Positions 8,980-19,858 of a stretch of 64,000 bases of DNA are shown in pieces. How positions within the stretch are numbered: the stretch's first letter is position 1; the number at the start of each line of letters is the position of its first letter. The stretch comes from Curtobacterium sp. MCPF17_002. Its GTDB lineage: Bacteria > Actinomycetota > Actinomycetes > Actinomycetales > Microbacteriaceae. Below the pieces are notes generated by a model. The model saw nothing but the letters and a program-made list of their open reading frames with translations. It ran no database searches and had not been told where the DNA came from. Where the stretch lies: assembly GCF_003234115.2 (NCBI RefSeq), contig NZ_CP126251.1, positions 1,612,001 through 1,676,000 on the forward strand, in the 5' to 3' direction. The position numbers were made by a program, and so were the translations under genes.

Positions 8980-10362
8980 GTGTTCCGTCCCATGCTGCGC
9001 GCGCAGGTCATCACCGACGTCGTCATCGCCGTCGTGCTCGGTGGACTCGTGCTCGTCGCGACCGCCCGGGGGATCGACTCGCCGCTCTCCTACGTGACCG
9101 TGGTGGGGATGACCGCGGCCCTGGCGCTCCGTCGGCTCTCGCCGGGTCTCGCACTCGCCACCGCGTGGGTGGTCGCCGTCTTCGAGATGGTCACCAGCCA
9201 GGTGCCGGACCTGTCGAACCTCTTCATCGCCGGCGTCGTCTACACGACCAGCCGGTACGGCAGCCGACGGGTCCGGATCGCCGGGCTCGTGTCGGCGATC
9301 GTCGGTCCCGTCACCGCGGCCCTCTACCTCGGGTTCGACGACCTCCGGCAGCGTGAGGGCATCGTCACCGCGACCACGCCGGCGCAGGAGTCGCTGAAGG
9401 TCGCGATCGCGTACTTCGCGATGGTGTTGCTCCTCCTCCTCCTGCCGTGGCTCGCCGGGCTGGTCGCCCGCACCCGGCGCTCGGCGAGCATGAGCCGGGA
9501 GGCCCAGCTCCTCGCCGAACGCGACGCCGCCCGGGCCGACCGCGCCGTCGCGGTTGAACAGGAACGCGTGCGGATCGCCCGCGACATGCACGACATCGTC
9601 GCGCACTCGCTCGCGGTCGTGATCGCCCAGGCCGACGGCGCCCGGTACGCGCTGAAGGCTGACCCGGCCATCGCGGACGAGGCGCTCGGCACCATCTCGA
9701 CCACCGCACGCCGTGCCCTCGGCGACGTCCGGGAACTCCTCGGCGCCCTCCGCCACGAGCAGGGCTCCGCGCCGACGCCGGAGATCGACGACATCGACCG
9801 GCTCGTGCACGAGATGCGCGAGGTCGGCCTCGACGTGCGCGTCGAGCGGGACGGCGACCCGGACGGACTCCCGACGACGACGCAGCTCGCGGTCTACCGG
9901 ATCGTGCAGGAGAGCCTGACGAACGCGTGGAAGCACGGCGAGCCCGGAACGCCCGTGCACGCCGTCGTCACCTACCGGCCGGACACCGTCGAGATCAGCG
10001 TGGTGAACCGCCGCGCCGACGACGGCACACGGGGTCCCGGTACCGGACACGGCCTGGTCGGGATGCGTGAGCGTGCGGCGATGACCGGCGGGACGATGAC
10101 GGCCGGCGTGCGCGGCGACGACTTCGCGGTCGCCGTCCGGATGCCCGCCGTGCCCGCCAGCGGCCAGATGCCCCGCGGGTTGCTGTCCACCACGACGAAC
10201 CCAGCCACGACGGGCCCAGCCACGACGGGCCCCGCCACGACGGGCCCCGCCACGACGGGCCCCGCCACGACGGGCCCAACCACGACGGCCCCCGCCGGGG
10301 GCAGCCGCTCGACGCCCGTCACGAACCCCACCTCGACCTCCCAGGAGCGCACCGGCCGATGA
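8980..10362 (+). CDS. Two-component sensor histidine kinase (NarL/DesK type)
   Basis: A 460-aa kinase. The N-terminal membrane domain has about five short hydrophobic segments and no large extracytoplasmic sensor. The HisKA_3 dimerisation domain has RIARDMHDIVAHSLAVV (His near residue 203). The ATPase domain has TNAWKHG and GTGHGLVGMRERA. The C-terminus ends in a (PATTG)n tail encoded by a 15-nt tandem repeat. TACCGT (8968-8973) is 6 nt before GTG 8980, so this start fits a leaderless mRNA; GTG 8977 is the alternative. It is coupled to the response regulator by ATGA. The downstream ABC exporter suggests cell-envelope or antimicrobial-peptide sensing, which is inference. Confidence 0.9.
   Translation: MFRPMLRAQVITDVVIAVVLGGLVLVATARGIDSPLSYVTVVGMTAALALRRLSPGLALATAWVVAVFEMVTSQVPDLSNLFIAGVVYTTSRYGSRRVRIAGLVSAIVGPVTAALYLGFDDLRQREGIVTATTPAQESLKVAIAYFAMVLLLLLLPWLAGLVARTRRSASMSREAQLLAERDAARADRAVAVEQERVRIARDMHDIVAHSLAVVIAQADGARYALKADPAIADEALGTISTTARRALGDVRELLGALRHEQGSAPTPEIDDIDRLVHEMREVGLDVRVERDGDPDGLPTTTQLAVYRIVQESLTNAWKHGEPGTPVHAVVTYRPDTVEISVVNRRADDGTRGPGTGHGLVGMRERAAMTGGTMTAGVRGDDFAVAVRMPAVPASGQMPRGLLSTTTNPATTGPATTGPATTGPATTGPATTGPTTTAPAGGSRSTPVTNPTSTSQERTGR
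10186..10290 (+). repeat. 15-nt in-frame tandem repeat in histidine kinase tail
   Basis: Six near-identical units of the type CC(A/C)GCCACGACGGGC run from 10201 to 10290, with a degenerate one just before. Each encodes Pro-Ala-Thr-Thr-Gly. The length is a multiple of 3, so unit number can change without shifting the frame. Confidence 0.85.
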
Positions 10363-11033
10363 ACGACACCCCGATCCGCGTCGCGCTCGTCGACGACCAG
10401 GCACTCTTCCGTACCGGCATCCGGATGCTCATCGACTCCCAGGCCGACCTGCAGTTCGTGGGCGAGGCCGGCAACGGGGCCGAAGGGGTGGAGCTCGTCC
10501 GTCGCGGTCGCCCCGACGTCGTGCTCATGGACGTCCGGATGCCGGTGATGGACGGCATCACCGCGACGGAGCGCATCGTCGAGGACAGCGGGACGGACGG
10601 CGCGAAGGTGCTCGTCCTCACCACGTTCGACTTCGACGAGGCCGCGGCGAAGGCCATCCGGGCCGGGGCGAGCGGCTTCGTCCTCAAGGACGCGGACCCG
10701 GAGTTCCTGCTCGCCGCGATCCGGACCGTGCACGCCGGCACCGCGGTGTTCGCGGCCTCGGCCACGCGGGAGCTCCTCCGGCGCTACGAGGACGCCAGCG
10801 TGCAGGCGGCGAACGTGCCGGCGGCCTTCGCGGACCTCACCCCGCGGGAGCGCGAGATCTTCGACCTCGCCGCGCGCGGGTTCAGCAACAGCGAGATCGC
10901 GCAGCACGAGTACGTCAGCGAAGCGACCGTGAAGACCCACATCTCCCGTGTGCTCACGAAGCTCGAACTGCGCGACCGGGTGCGGCTCGTCGTGTTCGCC
11001 CACCAGCACGGCCTCGTCACGAAGGCAGACTGA
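10359..11033 (+). CDS. LuxR/NarL family response regulator
   Basis: A 224-aa protein. The receiver domain has acidic VDDQ at residues 11-14 and phosphoacceptor Asp58 in VLMDVRMPVMDG. The C-terminal LuxR HTH has LTPREREIFDLAARGFSNSEIA. It is the cognate partner of the overlapping histidine kinase (ATGA overlap) and probably controls the following ABC transporter. Confidence 0.94.
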   Translation: MNDTPIRVALVDDQALFRTGIRMLIDSQADLQFVGEAGNGAEGVELVRRGRPDVVLMDVRMPVMDGITATERIVEDSGTDGAKVLVLTTFDFDEAAAKAIRAGASGFVLKDADPEFLLAAIRTVHAGTAVFAASATRELLRRYEDASVQAANVPAAFADLTPREREIFDLAARGFSNSEIAQHEYVSEATVKTHISRVLTKLELRDRVRLVVFAHQHGLVTKAD

Positions 11034-11141
11034 CCCTCATCCGCTCGGATGACTTCCCCACAGGGATGCCAACCGAGCGGACCATCCACAGGAGCCGACG
11101 GACCGACGCGGGGCGTGCCTCCAGGCGGTCAAGGTGGGTAC

Positions 11142-11894
11142 ATGACCACCAGCCACGCTCCGATCATCCGACTCGACCACGTGTCCAAGCACTACGGGGA
11201 CGCCGCACGGCGGGTGACGGCGCTCGACGACGTCAGCGTCGACATCGGCGCGGGGGAGTTCACCGCGGTGATGGGGCCGTCCGGCTCGGGCAAGTCGACG
11301 CTCATGCACGTCGCCGCCGGGCTGGACGCCGTGTCGGCCGGCCGGATCCAGATCGACGGCGTCGACATCACCGGGCTCGGTGACAAGGACCTGACGGAGC
11401 TGCGTCGTCGTCGCCTCGGCTTCGTGTTCCAGTCGTTCAACCTCGTGCCGACGCTGGACGTCAGCGAGAACATCCGGCTGCCGTTCCTGCTCGGCGGCCA
11501 CAAGCCCTCGCGCGAGGAATCCGCGTGGATCGACCGACTCGTCGAGATGCTCGGGCTGGGGAACCGCCTGACCCACCGGCCGCACCAGCTCTCCGGCGGA
11601 CAGCAGCAGCGGGTCGCCATCGCCCGCGCGCTCGCCTCGCGGCCGGCCGTCGTCGTGGCGGACGAGCCGACCGGGGCGCTCGACTCGCGGACCGGGCGCG
11701 ACGTGCTGCAGATCCTGCGCGGGGCCGTGACCGAGTGGGGCCAGAGCGTCGTCATGGTGACGCACGACCCGGTCGCCGCCGCGAACGCCGACCGGATCCT
11801 GTTCCTCGCCGACGGCCGCGTCGTGGGGGACCGTCCCGCGATGGACGCCGCTGCGATCTCCACCACGATGCTCGGGATGGAGGCGGCAGCGTGA
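11142..11894 (+). CDS. ABC transporter ATP-binding protein (MacB/LolD type)
   Basis: A 250-aa ATPase with Walker A GPSGSGKS (residues 45-52), Q-loop VFQSFNLVPTL, signature LSGGQQQR (about 150), Walker B VVVADEPTGALD and H-loop MVTHDP. The sequence type matches the MacB/LolD group that energises FtsX-like permeases. I chose ATG 11142 because AAGGTGGG lies just upstream. A near-copy of the GCGCCTCCAGG motif (11116-11126) lies in its leader. It is coupled to the permease by GTGA. Confidence 0.92.
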   Translation: MTTSHAPIIRLDHVSKHYGDAARRVTALDDVSVDIGAGEFTAVMGPSGSGKSTLMHVAAGLDAVSAGRIQIDGVDITGLGDKDLTELRRRRLGFVFQSFNLVPTLDVSENIRLPFLLGGHKPSREESAWIDRLVEMLGLGNRLTHRPHQLSGGQQQRVAIARALASRPAVVVADEPTGALDSRTGRDVLQILRGAVTEWGQSVVMVTHDPVAAANADRILFLADGRVVGDRPAMDAAAISTTMLGMEAAA

Positions 11895-13288
11895 ACGGCG
11901 TCCGCGACTTCTCGCCCACCGTCCTCGTCGCGGCGCTCGGCACCACCTTCGGGTCCGCGCTCGTGATCGCTCCCGGCATCGTGACCGAGGCGCTCGGGGC
12001 CGCGGGCTTCGCCGACCTCGCCCCGGTGAAGGCCATCCTCGACGTCGTCGGGTGGCTGTTCCTCGGCATCGCGCTGTACGTCGGCGCCATCGTCACGGCG
12101 AACACCTGCGCGACGCTCATCGCCGGTCAGACGCGGATCATCGCGCTCCAGCGGCTCGTCGGGGCCACCGGGGCGACGCTCCGCGCCCGCATCACCCGGA
12201 CCGGCCTGGTCGTCGGCCTGCTCGGCGGACTCGTCGGCGCGGTCGCGGGGACGGCCCTCTCGGCGCTGTTCGTCGTCGTCCTCCGTGGCAACGGCTTCCT
12301 GCCCGACACCACGTACACGCTCGTCCCGTGGCAGCTCGTCCTGCCGGTCGTCGCCGTCGTCCTCGCCACCTGGGGTGCGTTCGGTGTCGGGTCACGCCGG
12401 GTCCTCACGGTCACGCCGCTCGAGGCACTGTCGTCGAGCATCGAGCCGAGCCACGACGACGTCCGTTCCGGCACGGCCCGCAGGGTCTGGGCGATCGTGC
12501 TCATCGGCGGTGGGGCGGTGCTCATGGTCGTCGGGCTGCTCGGCAGCGCCGTGTCACCCGTGGCGGTCCTGCCGGCGGCCCTCGGCGGCTTCGTGTCCTT
12601 CGCCGGGATCGCCGTCGGCGCCACGATCGTGATGCCCCCGGTGCTGTCGCTGATCGGGCGGATCGGGGCGAAGGACCCGGTCGTGCTGCTCGCCGGGCGG
12701 AACGCGATGCGGGCGCCGGGGCGGTCCTCGCGGGCCACGATCGGGCTCGTCATCGGGGTCACCCTGCTGGTCACCTTCGCGGTGGCGCTCGGGATGATGC
12801 AGCGCGTGCTCGAAGCGCAGCTCCGTGGGCAGCTCCAGGGCGGCAGCCCCGAACAGCTGCAGGGGATGCAGGACTTCTTCGTGCAGGTCAACGCCGTCGT
12901 CAGCGTCATCGTCGGGTTCTCCGCCGTGATCGCCGCCGTGGGGGTCGTCAACGCGTTGGCCCTCGGGGTGCTGCAGCGCCGTCGCGAGCTCGGGCTCCTG
13001 CGGGTGCTCGGCCTCACCGGCGCGCAGGTCCGCCGGATGATCGTCACCGAGGCCGTGCAGATGGTCGTGGCCGCGGTCCTCACCGGGCTCGTGCTCGGGA
13101 CCTTCTACGGGTGGGTCGGCGGGCAGACGCTCCTCGGGTCGCTCGGCTCGCCCGGGGCACCGGTGCTGCCGACGATGACGATCGCGATCGTGGTGGTCGG
13201 GGCGCTCGTGCTGGCGGTCACCGCGACCGTCGCCCCGGTACGACGAGCGATGCGGGTCCCGCCGACGGAGGCGCTGGCCGTCGACTGA
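11891..13288 (+). CDS. FtsX-family ABC transporter permease
   Basis: A 465-aa membrane protein. Two FtsX-type modules are recognisable: an N-terminal pair of helices with TRIIALQRLVGATGATLRARI, and a C-terminal module with LGVLQRRRELGLLRVLGLTGAQVRRM and closing helices. No long extracytoplasmic MacB domain is seen. GTG overlaps the ATPase stop. Together with the ATPase and the two-component system it resembles bacitracin/LL-37-type sensing and resistance or lipid-export modules. The substrate cannot be read from sequence. Confidence 0.9.
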   Translation: MNGVRDFSPTVLVAALGTTFGSALVIAPGIVTEALGAAGFADLAPVKAILDVVGWLFLGIALYVGAIVTANTCATLIAGQTRIIALQRLVGATGATLRARITRTGLVVGLLGGLVGAVAGTALSALFVVVLRGNGFLPDTTYTLVPWQLVLPVVAVVLATWGAFGVGSRRVLTVTPLEALSSSIEPSHDDVRSGTARRVWAIVLIGGGAVLMVVGLLGSAVSPVAVLPAALGGFVSFAGIAVGATIVMPPVLSLIGRIGAKDPVVLLAGRNAMRAPGRSSRATIGLVIGVTLLVTFAVALGMMQRVLEAQLRGQLQGGSPEQLQGMQDFFVQVNAVVSVIVGFSAVIAAVGVVNALALGVLQRRRELGLLRVLGLTGAQVRRMIVTEAVQMVVAAVLTGLVLGTFYGWVGGQTLLGSLGSPGAPVLPTMTIAIVVVGALVLAVTATVAPVRRAMRVPPTEALAVD

Positions 13289-15232
<1,944 letters not shown>

Positions 15233-15576
15233 GGCTCGTGCCGGGGGTCGTCCCGCGGCGTCCCGCGCGGCGTCCCGCGCGCCTCGGATCGCACCCTCCT
15301 GCGCGGCTCGGATCGCACCCTCCTGCGAACATCGCGCCCCGCCACTGCGGGGCGCGATGTTCGTCCCGGGGTGCGACGCGGTTGCCGGCCCCGGGTGGCG
15401 AGCGGTGCCGTGGTCGCGTTCCCACCCCGTGAGGTCGCGATCCGCGCCGGTTCCGTGCCGTACGGGCCGCACGAAGTGCGATCTCGGCGCTGGCCGGAGG
15501 GGGACCCCTCCGTACGCGGCCGGCAGGCCCGGCGCGCGCGGTGCGCGGTGTCGGGGGAGCGGGGGATACTGGGGGC
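15233..15576. other. 344-nt gene-free spacer leuA-recO with repeats
   Basis: No gene is seen. It holds GGCGTCCCGCGC-type repeats (about 15255-15285), two copies of CTCGGATCGCACCCTCCTGCG (about 15286-15327), a long hairpin (15326-15363), a half copy of the AAGTGCGATCTCGGC repeat (about 15475-15490) also found after dnaG, and the recO promoter. Confidence 0.8.
15326..15363 (+). terminator. 17-bp hairpin downstream of leuA
   Basis: CGAACATCGCGCCCCGC (15326-15342), loop CACT, and GCGGGGCGCGATGTTCG (15347-15363) form a perfect stem 93 nt after the leuA stop. It is followed by TCCC, not a T-run. It is likely a factor-dependent or GC-rich actinobacterial terminator. Confidence 0.65.
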
Positions 15577-16479
15577 ATGCCGCTGTACCGGGACGAGTGC
15601 GTCGTGCTCCGCACCCACAAGCTCGGCGAGGCGGACCGCATCGTCACCATGCTCAGCCGGCAGCACGGCAAGATCCGTGCCGTCGCGAAGGGCGTCCGGC
15701 GGACCGCATCGAAGTTCGGCAGCCGGCTCGAGCCGTTCATGGTCGTGGACGCCCAGTTCTACGAGGGCCGTTCGCTCGACATCGTCACGCAGGCCGAGTC
15801 GCTCGGGTCCTACGGGGCGCAGATCGTGGCCGACTACGGCGCGTACACCGCTGCGAGCGCCATGGTCGAGACCGCCGACCGCCTCAGCGAAGCGGACGCC
15901 GGACTCCAGCAGTACCTGCTGCTCGTCGGTGCACTGCGTTCGCTCTCCCGCGGTGAGCACGTGGCCAGCGCCACGCTGGACTCGTACCTGCTCCGGGCGA
16001 TGAGCATCGCGGGGTGGGCGCCCTCGTTCTCGGACTGCGCCGTCACCGGAGCCCCCGGTCCGCACTCGGCCTTCGTCGTCCAGCTCGGCGGTGTCGTGGC
16101 GGACGGTGCGGCGCCTCCCGGATCGCCGCGACTCGACCCGACGACCCTGTCGCTCCTCGGTTCCCTGCTCGCCGGCGACTGGAGGACCGTCGACGACGCC
16201 GACGAACGGTCGAGGTCACGGGCCTCCGGCGTGGTCGCCGCCTACGCCCAGTGGCACCTGGAACGATCCCTCAAGTCCCTGCCGCACGTGGACCGCAGCG
16301 AGCACCCCGCCCAGGTCCCGGCCCACGACGGACCCGCGCACGACAGCGTCGCGGCGACGGCCAAGGCGGTCGCGGCGACCCCGGCTCCGGCCGTGCCCCA
16401 CCCCGACGACCCGGCGGACGACGGACACCTCGCTGCTGCCGACCACCGACACGCCACCGAAGGAACCCCCACCGCATGA
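15577..16479 (+). CDS. recO: DNA repair protein RecO
   Basis: A 300-aa protein. The N-terminal OB fold has [23 protein letters not shown] and a [17 protein letters not shown] segment. It mediates RecA loading in the RecFOR pathway. The zinc region keeps only one Cys ([12 protein letters not shown]), so the usual four-Cys knuckle is degenerate. The C-terminal 55 residues are Ala/Pro/His/Asp-rich and low complexity. GATACT (15565-15570) is 6 nt before ATG, consistent with a leaderless start. It overlaps uppS by ATGA. Confidence 0.93.
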   Translation: MPLYRDECVVLRTHKLGEADRIVTMLSRQHGKIRAVAKGVRRTASKFGSRLEPFMVVDAQFYEGRSLDIVTQAESLGSYGAQIVADYGAYTAASAMVETADRLSEADAGLQQYLLLVGALRSLSRGEHVASATLDSYLLRAMSIAGWAPSFSDCAVTGAPGPHSAFVVQLGGVVADGAAPPGSPRLDPTTLSLLGSLLAGDWRTVDDADERSRSRASGVVAAYAQWHLERSLKSLPHVDRSEHPAQVPAHDGPAHDSVAATAKAVAATPAPAVPHPDDPADDGHLAAADHRHATEGTPTA

Positions 16480-17273
16480 GCCCCCGCCGATCCGACGCCG
16501 CCGAACCCTTCCGGCCGATCGACTGGACCGGGGAGACCCCGCCCGCGATCCCGCAGCGGTTCGTCCCCCGGCACGTGGCGATCGTGATGGACGGCAACGG
16601 CCGCTGGGCGAACGGCCGCGGGCTCACCCGGATCGAGGGGCACAAGGCGGGCGAGGCCTCGCTCCTCGACGTCGTCGCCGGCGGGATCCAGATCGGCGTC
16701 AAGCACATCTCGGCGTACGCGTTCTCGACCGAGAACTGGAAGCGCTCCCCGGAGGAGGTCCGCTTCCTGATGGGCTTCAACCGCGATGTGATCCGCCGTC
16801 GCCGCGACCAGCTGAACGAGTGGGGCGTGCGGGTGCGGTGGGCCGGACGGCGTCCGCGACTCTGGCGGAGCGTGATCGACGAGCTCGAGACCGCGGAGCA
16901 GATGACGGCGGGCAACGACGTGCTGACGCTGACGATGTGCGTCAACTACGGCGGCCGGAACGAGATCGCCGACGCCGTGCGGTCCCTGGCCGAGGACGTC
17001 GCTGCGGGGCGGCTCAAGCCGAGTCAGGTCACCGAGAAGGCCCTCGCGAAGCGGCTGTACGTGCCGGAGATGCCCGACGTCGACCTCTTCCTCCGGAGTT
17101 CGGGGGAGCAGCGCACGAGCAACTTCCTGTTGTGGCAGTCCGCCTACGCCGAGATGGTGTTCCTCGACCGGCTCTGGCCGGACTTCCGGCGGAGCGACCT
17201 CTGGGGCGCGGTGGAGCAGTACGCGCGGCGCGACCGGCGCTTCGGTGGCGCGGTCGACACGCCCACCGCCTGA
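16476..17273 (+). CDS. uppS: Isoprenyl transferase (undecaprenyl diphosphate synthase type)
   Basis: A 265-aa cis-prenyltransferase with [13 protein letters not shown] (catalytic Asp39), the NW and FSTENW motif region, and the C-terminal [19 protein letters not shown] signature. It makes the polyprenyl diphosphate carrier for cell-wall synthesis from IPP and a shorter allylic diphosphate. Chain length cannot be told from sequence. It is coupled to recO. Confidence 0.95.
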   Translation: MSPRRSDAAEPFRPIDWTGETPPAIPQRFVPRHVAIVMDGNGRWANGRGLTRIEGHKAGEASLLDVVAGGIQIGVKHISAYAFSTENWKRSPEEVRFLMGFNRDVIRRRRDQLNEWGVRVRWAGRRPRLWRSVIDELETAEQMTAGNDVLTLTMCVNYGGRNEIADAVRSLAEDVAAGRLKPSQVTEKALAKRLYVPEMPDVDLFLRSSGEQRTSNFLLWQSAYAEMVFLDRLWPDFRRSDLWGAVEQYARRDRRFGGAVDTPTA

Positions 17274-17299
17274 GGCGGGCCGACGGGCGGAGCCGAGCC

Positions 17300-17327
17300 G
17301 CGCCTCCAGGCCGAGGCCCGTTAGTCT
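17300..17327 (+). promoter_or_regulatory. uppS-glyS spacer: GCGCCTCCAGG copy and glyS promoter
   Basis: An exact GCGCCTCCAGG copy lies at 17300-17310, and a -10-like TAGTCT at 17322-17327 is about 55 nt before the glyS start. The spacer of 110 nt shows no other feature. Confidence 0.45.
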
Positions 17328-17383
17328 TGCCGGGTACGTTTCCGCACCGGGCACCCAGCTCGGCGACACTGATGGAGTTCTCC

Positions 17384-18769
17384 TTGGCTCAGCCCTCCCG
17401 TCTCGACTCGGTCATCGCCCTCGCGAAAGGCCGAGGGTTCGTCTTCCAGTCGGGGGAGATCTACGGCGGATCGCGCTCCGCATGGGACTACGGGCCCCTC
17501 GGCGTCGAGCTGAAGGAGAACATCAAGCGCCAGTGGTGGCAGCGGTTCGTCCGCGGTCGCGGCGACATGGTCGGCCTCGACTCGGCCGTCATCCTGCCCC
17601 GCAAGGTGTGGGAGGCCTCCGGGCACGTCGCGACGTTCACCGACCCGCTCGTCGAGTGCCTGCACTGCCACCACCGCTTCCGCGAGGACCACCTCATCGA
17701 GGCGTTCGAGGCGAAGAAGAACCGCGCTCCCGAGGGCGGCATGGCCGAGATCGCGTGCCCGAACTGCGGGACCCGCGGCCAGTGGACCGAGCCGCGTGAG
17801 TTCTCCGGCATGCTCAAGACCTACCTCGGCCCGGTGGAGTCCGAGGAGGGCCTGAACTTCCTCCGCCCCGAGACCGCGCAGGGCATCTTCGTCGACTTCG
17901 CGCAGGTCGTCACGACCAGCCGCATGAAGCCCCCGTTCGGCATCGGCCAGGTCGGCAAGGCGTTCCGGAACGAGATCACACCGGGGAACTTCATCTTCCG
18001 GACGCGCGAGTTCGAGCAGATGGAGATCGAGTACTTCGTGCCGCCGGCTTCCGCCGAGGAGCACTACGAGCAGTGGATCGCCGACTCGGTCGTGTTCTTC
18101 ACCGACCTCGGCATCGACCCGGAGAACCTCCGTCGCTTCGACGTGCCGGACGGGGAGCGCGCGCACTACTCCGACGCCACGGCCGACATCGAGTACCGCT
18201 TCGGCTTCGCGGGCACCGAGTGGGGCGAGCTCATGGGGGTCGCGAACCGCACCGACTTCGACCTCAACAACCACATCGAGTCGTCCGGCAAGGACCTCCG
18301 CTACTTCGACCAGGCCGCCAACGAGAAGTACGTGCCGTACGTCATCGAGCCGTCGTTCGGTCTCACGCGTGCGCTCATGGCGTTCCTGCTCGACGCCTAC
18401 CACGAGGACGAGGCCCCGAACGCGAAGGGCGGCGTCGACAAGCGCACGGTCCTCCGGCTCGACCCGCGTCTGGCGCCGGTCAAGGCCGCGGTCCTGCCGC
18501 TGTCCCGGAACGAGCAGCTCTCGCCGGTCGCCCGCGGCCTCGCCGACGACCTCCGCAAGTACTGGAACGTCGACTTCGACGACGCCGGTGCGATCGGTCG
18601 CCGCTACCGTCGCCACGACGAGATCGGCACGCCGTTCTGCATCACGGTCGACTTCGACACGCTCGAGGACAAGGCCGTCACGGTGCGCGAGCGCGACACG
18701 ATGTCGCAGGAGCGTGTGGCGCTCGACCAGCTGCAGGGGTACCTGGCGGCACGACTGCTCGGCGCGTAG
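17384..18769 (+). CDS. glyS: Glycine--tRNA ligase (dimeric type)
   Basis: A 461-aa class II synthetase of the alpha2 type. Visible are [17 protein letters not shown] near the N-terminus, [12 protein letters not shown] and two CxxC-like pairs in the insertion, motif 2 [21 protein letters not shown], motif 3 [11 protein letters not shown], and the C-terminal anticodon domain. It charges tRNA-Gly. I chose TTG 17384 because GGAG lies 7 nt upstream; an in-frame ATG at 17372 would add four residues (MEFS). A long open extension upstream is the shadow of recO and uppS. Confidence 0.94.
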   Translation: MAQPSRLDSVIALAKGRGFVFQSGEIYGGSRSAWDYGPLGVELKENIKRQWWQRFVRGRGDMVGLDSAVILPRKVWEASGHVATFTDPLVECLHCHHRFREDHLIEAFEAKKNRAPEGGMAEIACPNCGTRGQWTEPREFSGMLKTYLGPVESEEGLNFLRPETAQGIFVDFAQVVTTSRMKPPFGIGQVGKAFRNEITPGNFIFRTREFEQMEIEYFVPPASAEEHYEQWIADSVVFFTDLGIDPENLRRFDVPDGERAHYSDATADIEYRFGFAGTEWGELMGVANRTDFDLNNHIESSGKDLRYFDQAANEKYVPYVIEPSFGLTRALMAFLLDAYHEDEAPNAKGGVDKRTVLRLDPRLAPVKAAVLPLSRNEQLSPVARGLADDLRKYWNVDFDDAGAIGRRYRRHDEIGTPFCITVDFDTLEDKAVTVRERDTMSQERVALDQLQGYLAARLLGA

Positions 18770-18789
18770 GCGCGGGGACGTCCTTGGTT

Positions 18790-18862
18790 GTGCGCCGGGA
18801 CCGACCCCGGTTGCGCCGGGAACGGCCCCGGTACCCCCGCCGGGAATGGCCCCGGCACCCCC
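18790..18862 (+). repeat. Imperfect GCCGGGAxxGxCCCCGG tandem repeat
   Basis: Three to four copies of a 20-24-nt unit around CGCCGGGAxCGxCCCCGGT lie in the 107-nt spacer between glyS and the FrnE-like gene. Each unit is itself palindromic and could form a small hairpin. A terminator role is possible. Confidence 0.55.
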
Positions 18863-18876
18863 GCGTTGGAACCAGC

Positions 18877-19560
18877 ATGAACGACTCGAGCGTGAACGAC
18901 TCCGTGAAGGTCGATGTCTGGTCCGACATCGCCTGCCCCTGGTGCTACATCGGCAAGCGGAAGTTCGAGGCCGGCGTCGCCGCCTTCGCGTCCTCGCCCG
19001 ATGCCCGTCCCGTCGAGGTCGAGTACCACTCCTTCGAGCTGAGCCCCGACACCCCCCTCGACTTCGAGGGCACCGAGGCCGAGTTCCTCTCCCGCCACAA
19101 GGGCATGCCCGTCGACCAGGCGCAGCAGATGCTCGACCAGGTCACGGGCATCGCCGCCTCGGTCGGCCTCGCCTACGACTTCGAGGCGATGCACCACACC
19201 AACACGGTGAAGGCGCACCAGGTCATCCACCTCGCCAAGCAGCAGGGCAAGCAGCTCGAGATGGTCGAGCGGCTCTTCGCCGCCTACTTCGAGCGCGGTG
19301 AGCACGTCGGGCACGACGCGTCGCTCGCGTCCCTCGCCGCCGAGGTCGGACTCGACCCCGACGAGGTCCTCGCCACCCTCCGCGACGACTCGCAGCTCGC
19401 GGCGGTGCGCGCCGACCAGGAGCAGGCGCAGGCGTTCGGCATCAACGGCGTCCCGTTCTTCGTCATCGACGGCAAGTACGGCGTCTCCGGCGCGCAGGAC
19501 CCGTCCGCGTTCGAGCAGGTGCTCACCCAGGTGGTCGCGTTGCGGGAGACGACCCGATGA
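18877..19560 (+). CDS. DsbA family oxidoreductase (FrnE-like)
   Basis: A 227-aa thioredoxin-fold protein with active-site CPWC at residues 20-23 (DIACPWCYIGKRKFE), a helical insertion (MLDQVTGIAASVGLAYDFE) and cis-Pro segment INGVPFFVIDGKYGVSGAQ. It lacks a signal peptide, so it is cytoplasmic, matching FrnE/2-hydroxychromene-isomerase-like DsbA proteins with thiol-disulfide activity. The stop overlaps the next small gene (ATGA), implying a functional pair. Confidence 0.92.
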   Translation: MNDSSVNDSVKVDVWSDIACPWCYIGKRKFEAGVAAFASSPDARPVEVEYHSFELSPDTPLDFEGTEAEFLSRHKGMPVDQAQQMLDQVTGIAASVGLAYDFEAMHHTNTVKAHQVIHLAKQQGKQLEMVERLFAAYFERGEHVGHDASLASLAAEVGLDPDEVLATLRDDSQLAAVRADQEQAQAFGINGVPFFVIDGKYGVSGAQDPSAFEQVLTQVVALRETTR

Positions 19561-19850
19561 CGGACCTGACGATCTCCGACCAGGGTGCTGCGCGCCTCCA
19601 GTCCGTCTCGTGGGTCCCGTCGGTACCGGACGCCCTGACCGGTCTGGACACGCTGTCGGGCCAGAACGCGCTGTCGGGCCAGGACGCGCTGTCGGGCCAG
19701 GACGCACTGTCGGGCCAGAACGCAGGAACCGGCCTGGAGGCGCGCCCCGCCTTGCTCACACTCGTCACGTCCGGCGGTGCGCCGGTCTGTGAAGGCGACT
19801 CGTGCTTCGTCCCCGGCGCCGAGGGCGCCTGGGCCGAGGTGCCGGACTGA
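19557..19850 (+). CDS. Small protein with hexapeptide repeats and CEGDSC pair
   Basis: A 97-aa protein, function not recognised. Residues 32-55 are four (A/T)LSGQ(N/D) hexapeptides encoded by an 18-nt DNA repeat (19650-19721). The C-terminal third contains VCEGDSCFVPG, a Cys-x4-Cys pair. The middle GLEAR is encoded by an exact copy of the recurrent 11-mer. ATG overlaps the stop of the FrnE-like thiol oxidoreductase, so the Cys pair may be its redox substrate or partner. That is inference. Confidence 0.75.
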   Translation: MTDLTISDQGAARLQSVSWVPSVPDALTGLDTLSGQNALSGQDALSGQDALSGQNAGTGLEARPALLTLVTSGGAPVCEGDSCFVPGAEGAWAEVPD

Positions 19851-19858
19851 CCCGCCGA

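Noticed and set aside
7408..10404. Very long antisense open frame of nearly 1000 codons opposite the CorC protein, Era and histidine kinase genes
   Set aside because: High GC makes stop codons rare in antisense frames. The translation is Arg/Asp/His-rich without domains, and the plus-strand genes are clearly real.
16091..17383. N-terminal extension of glyS through recO and uppS
   Set aside because: It reads uppS and recO out of frame and has no synthetase features before GEIYGG; the RBS-supported start is 17384.
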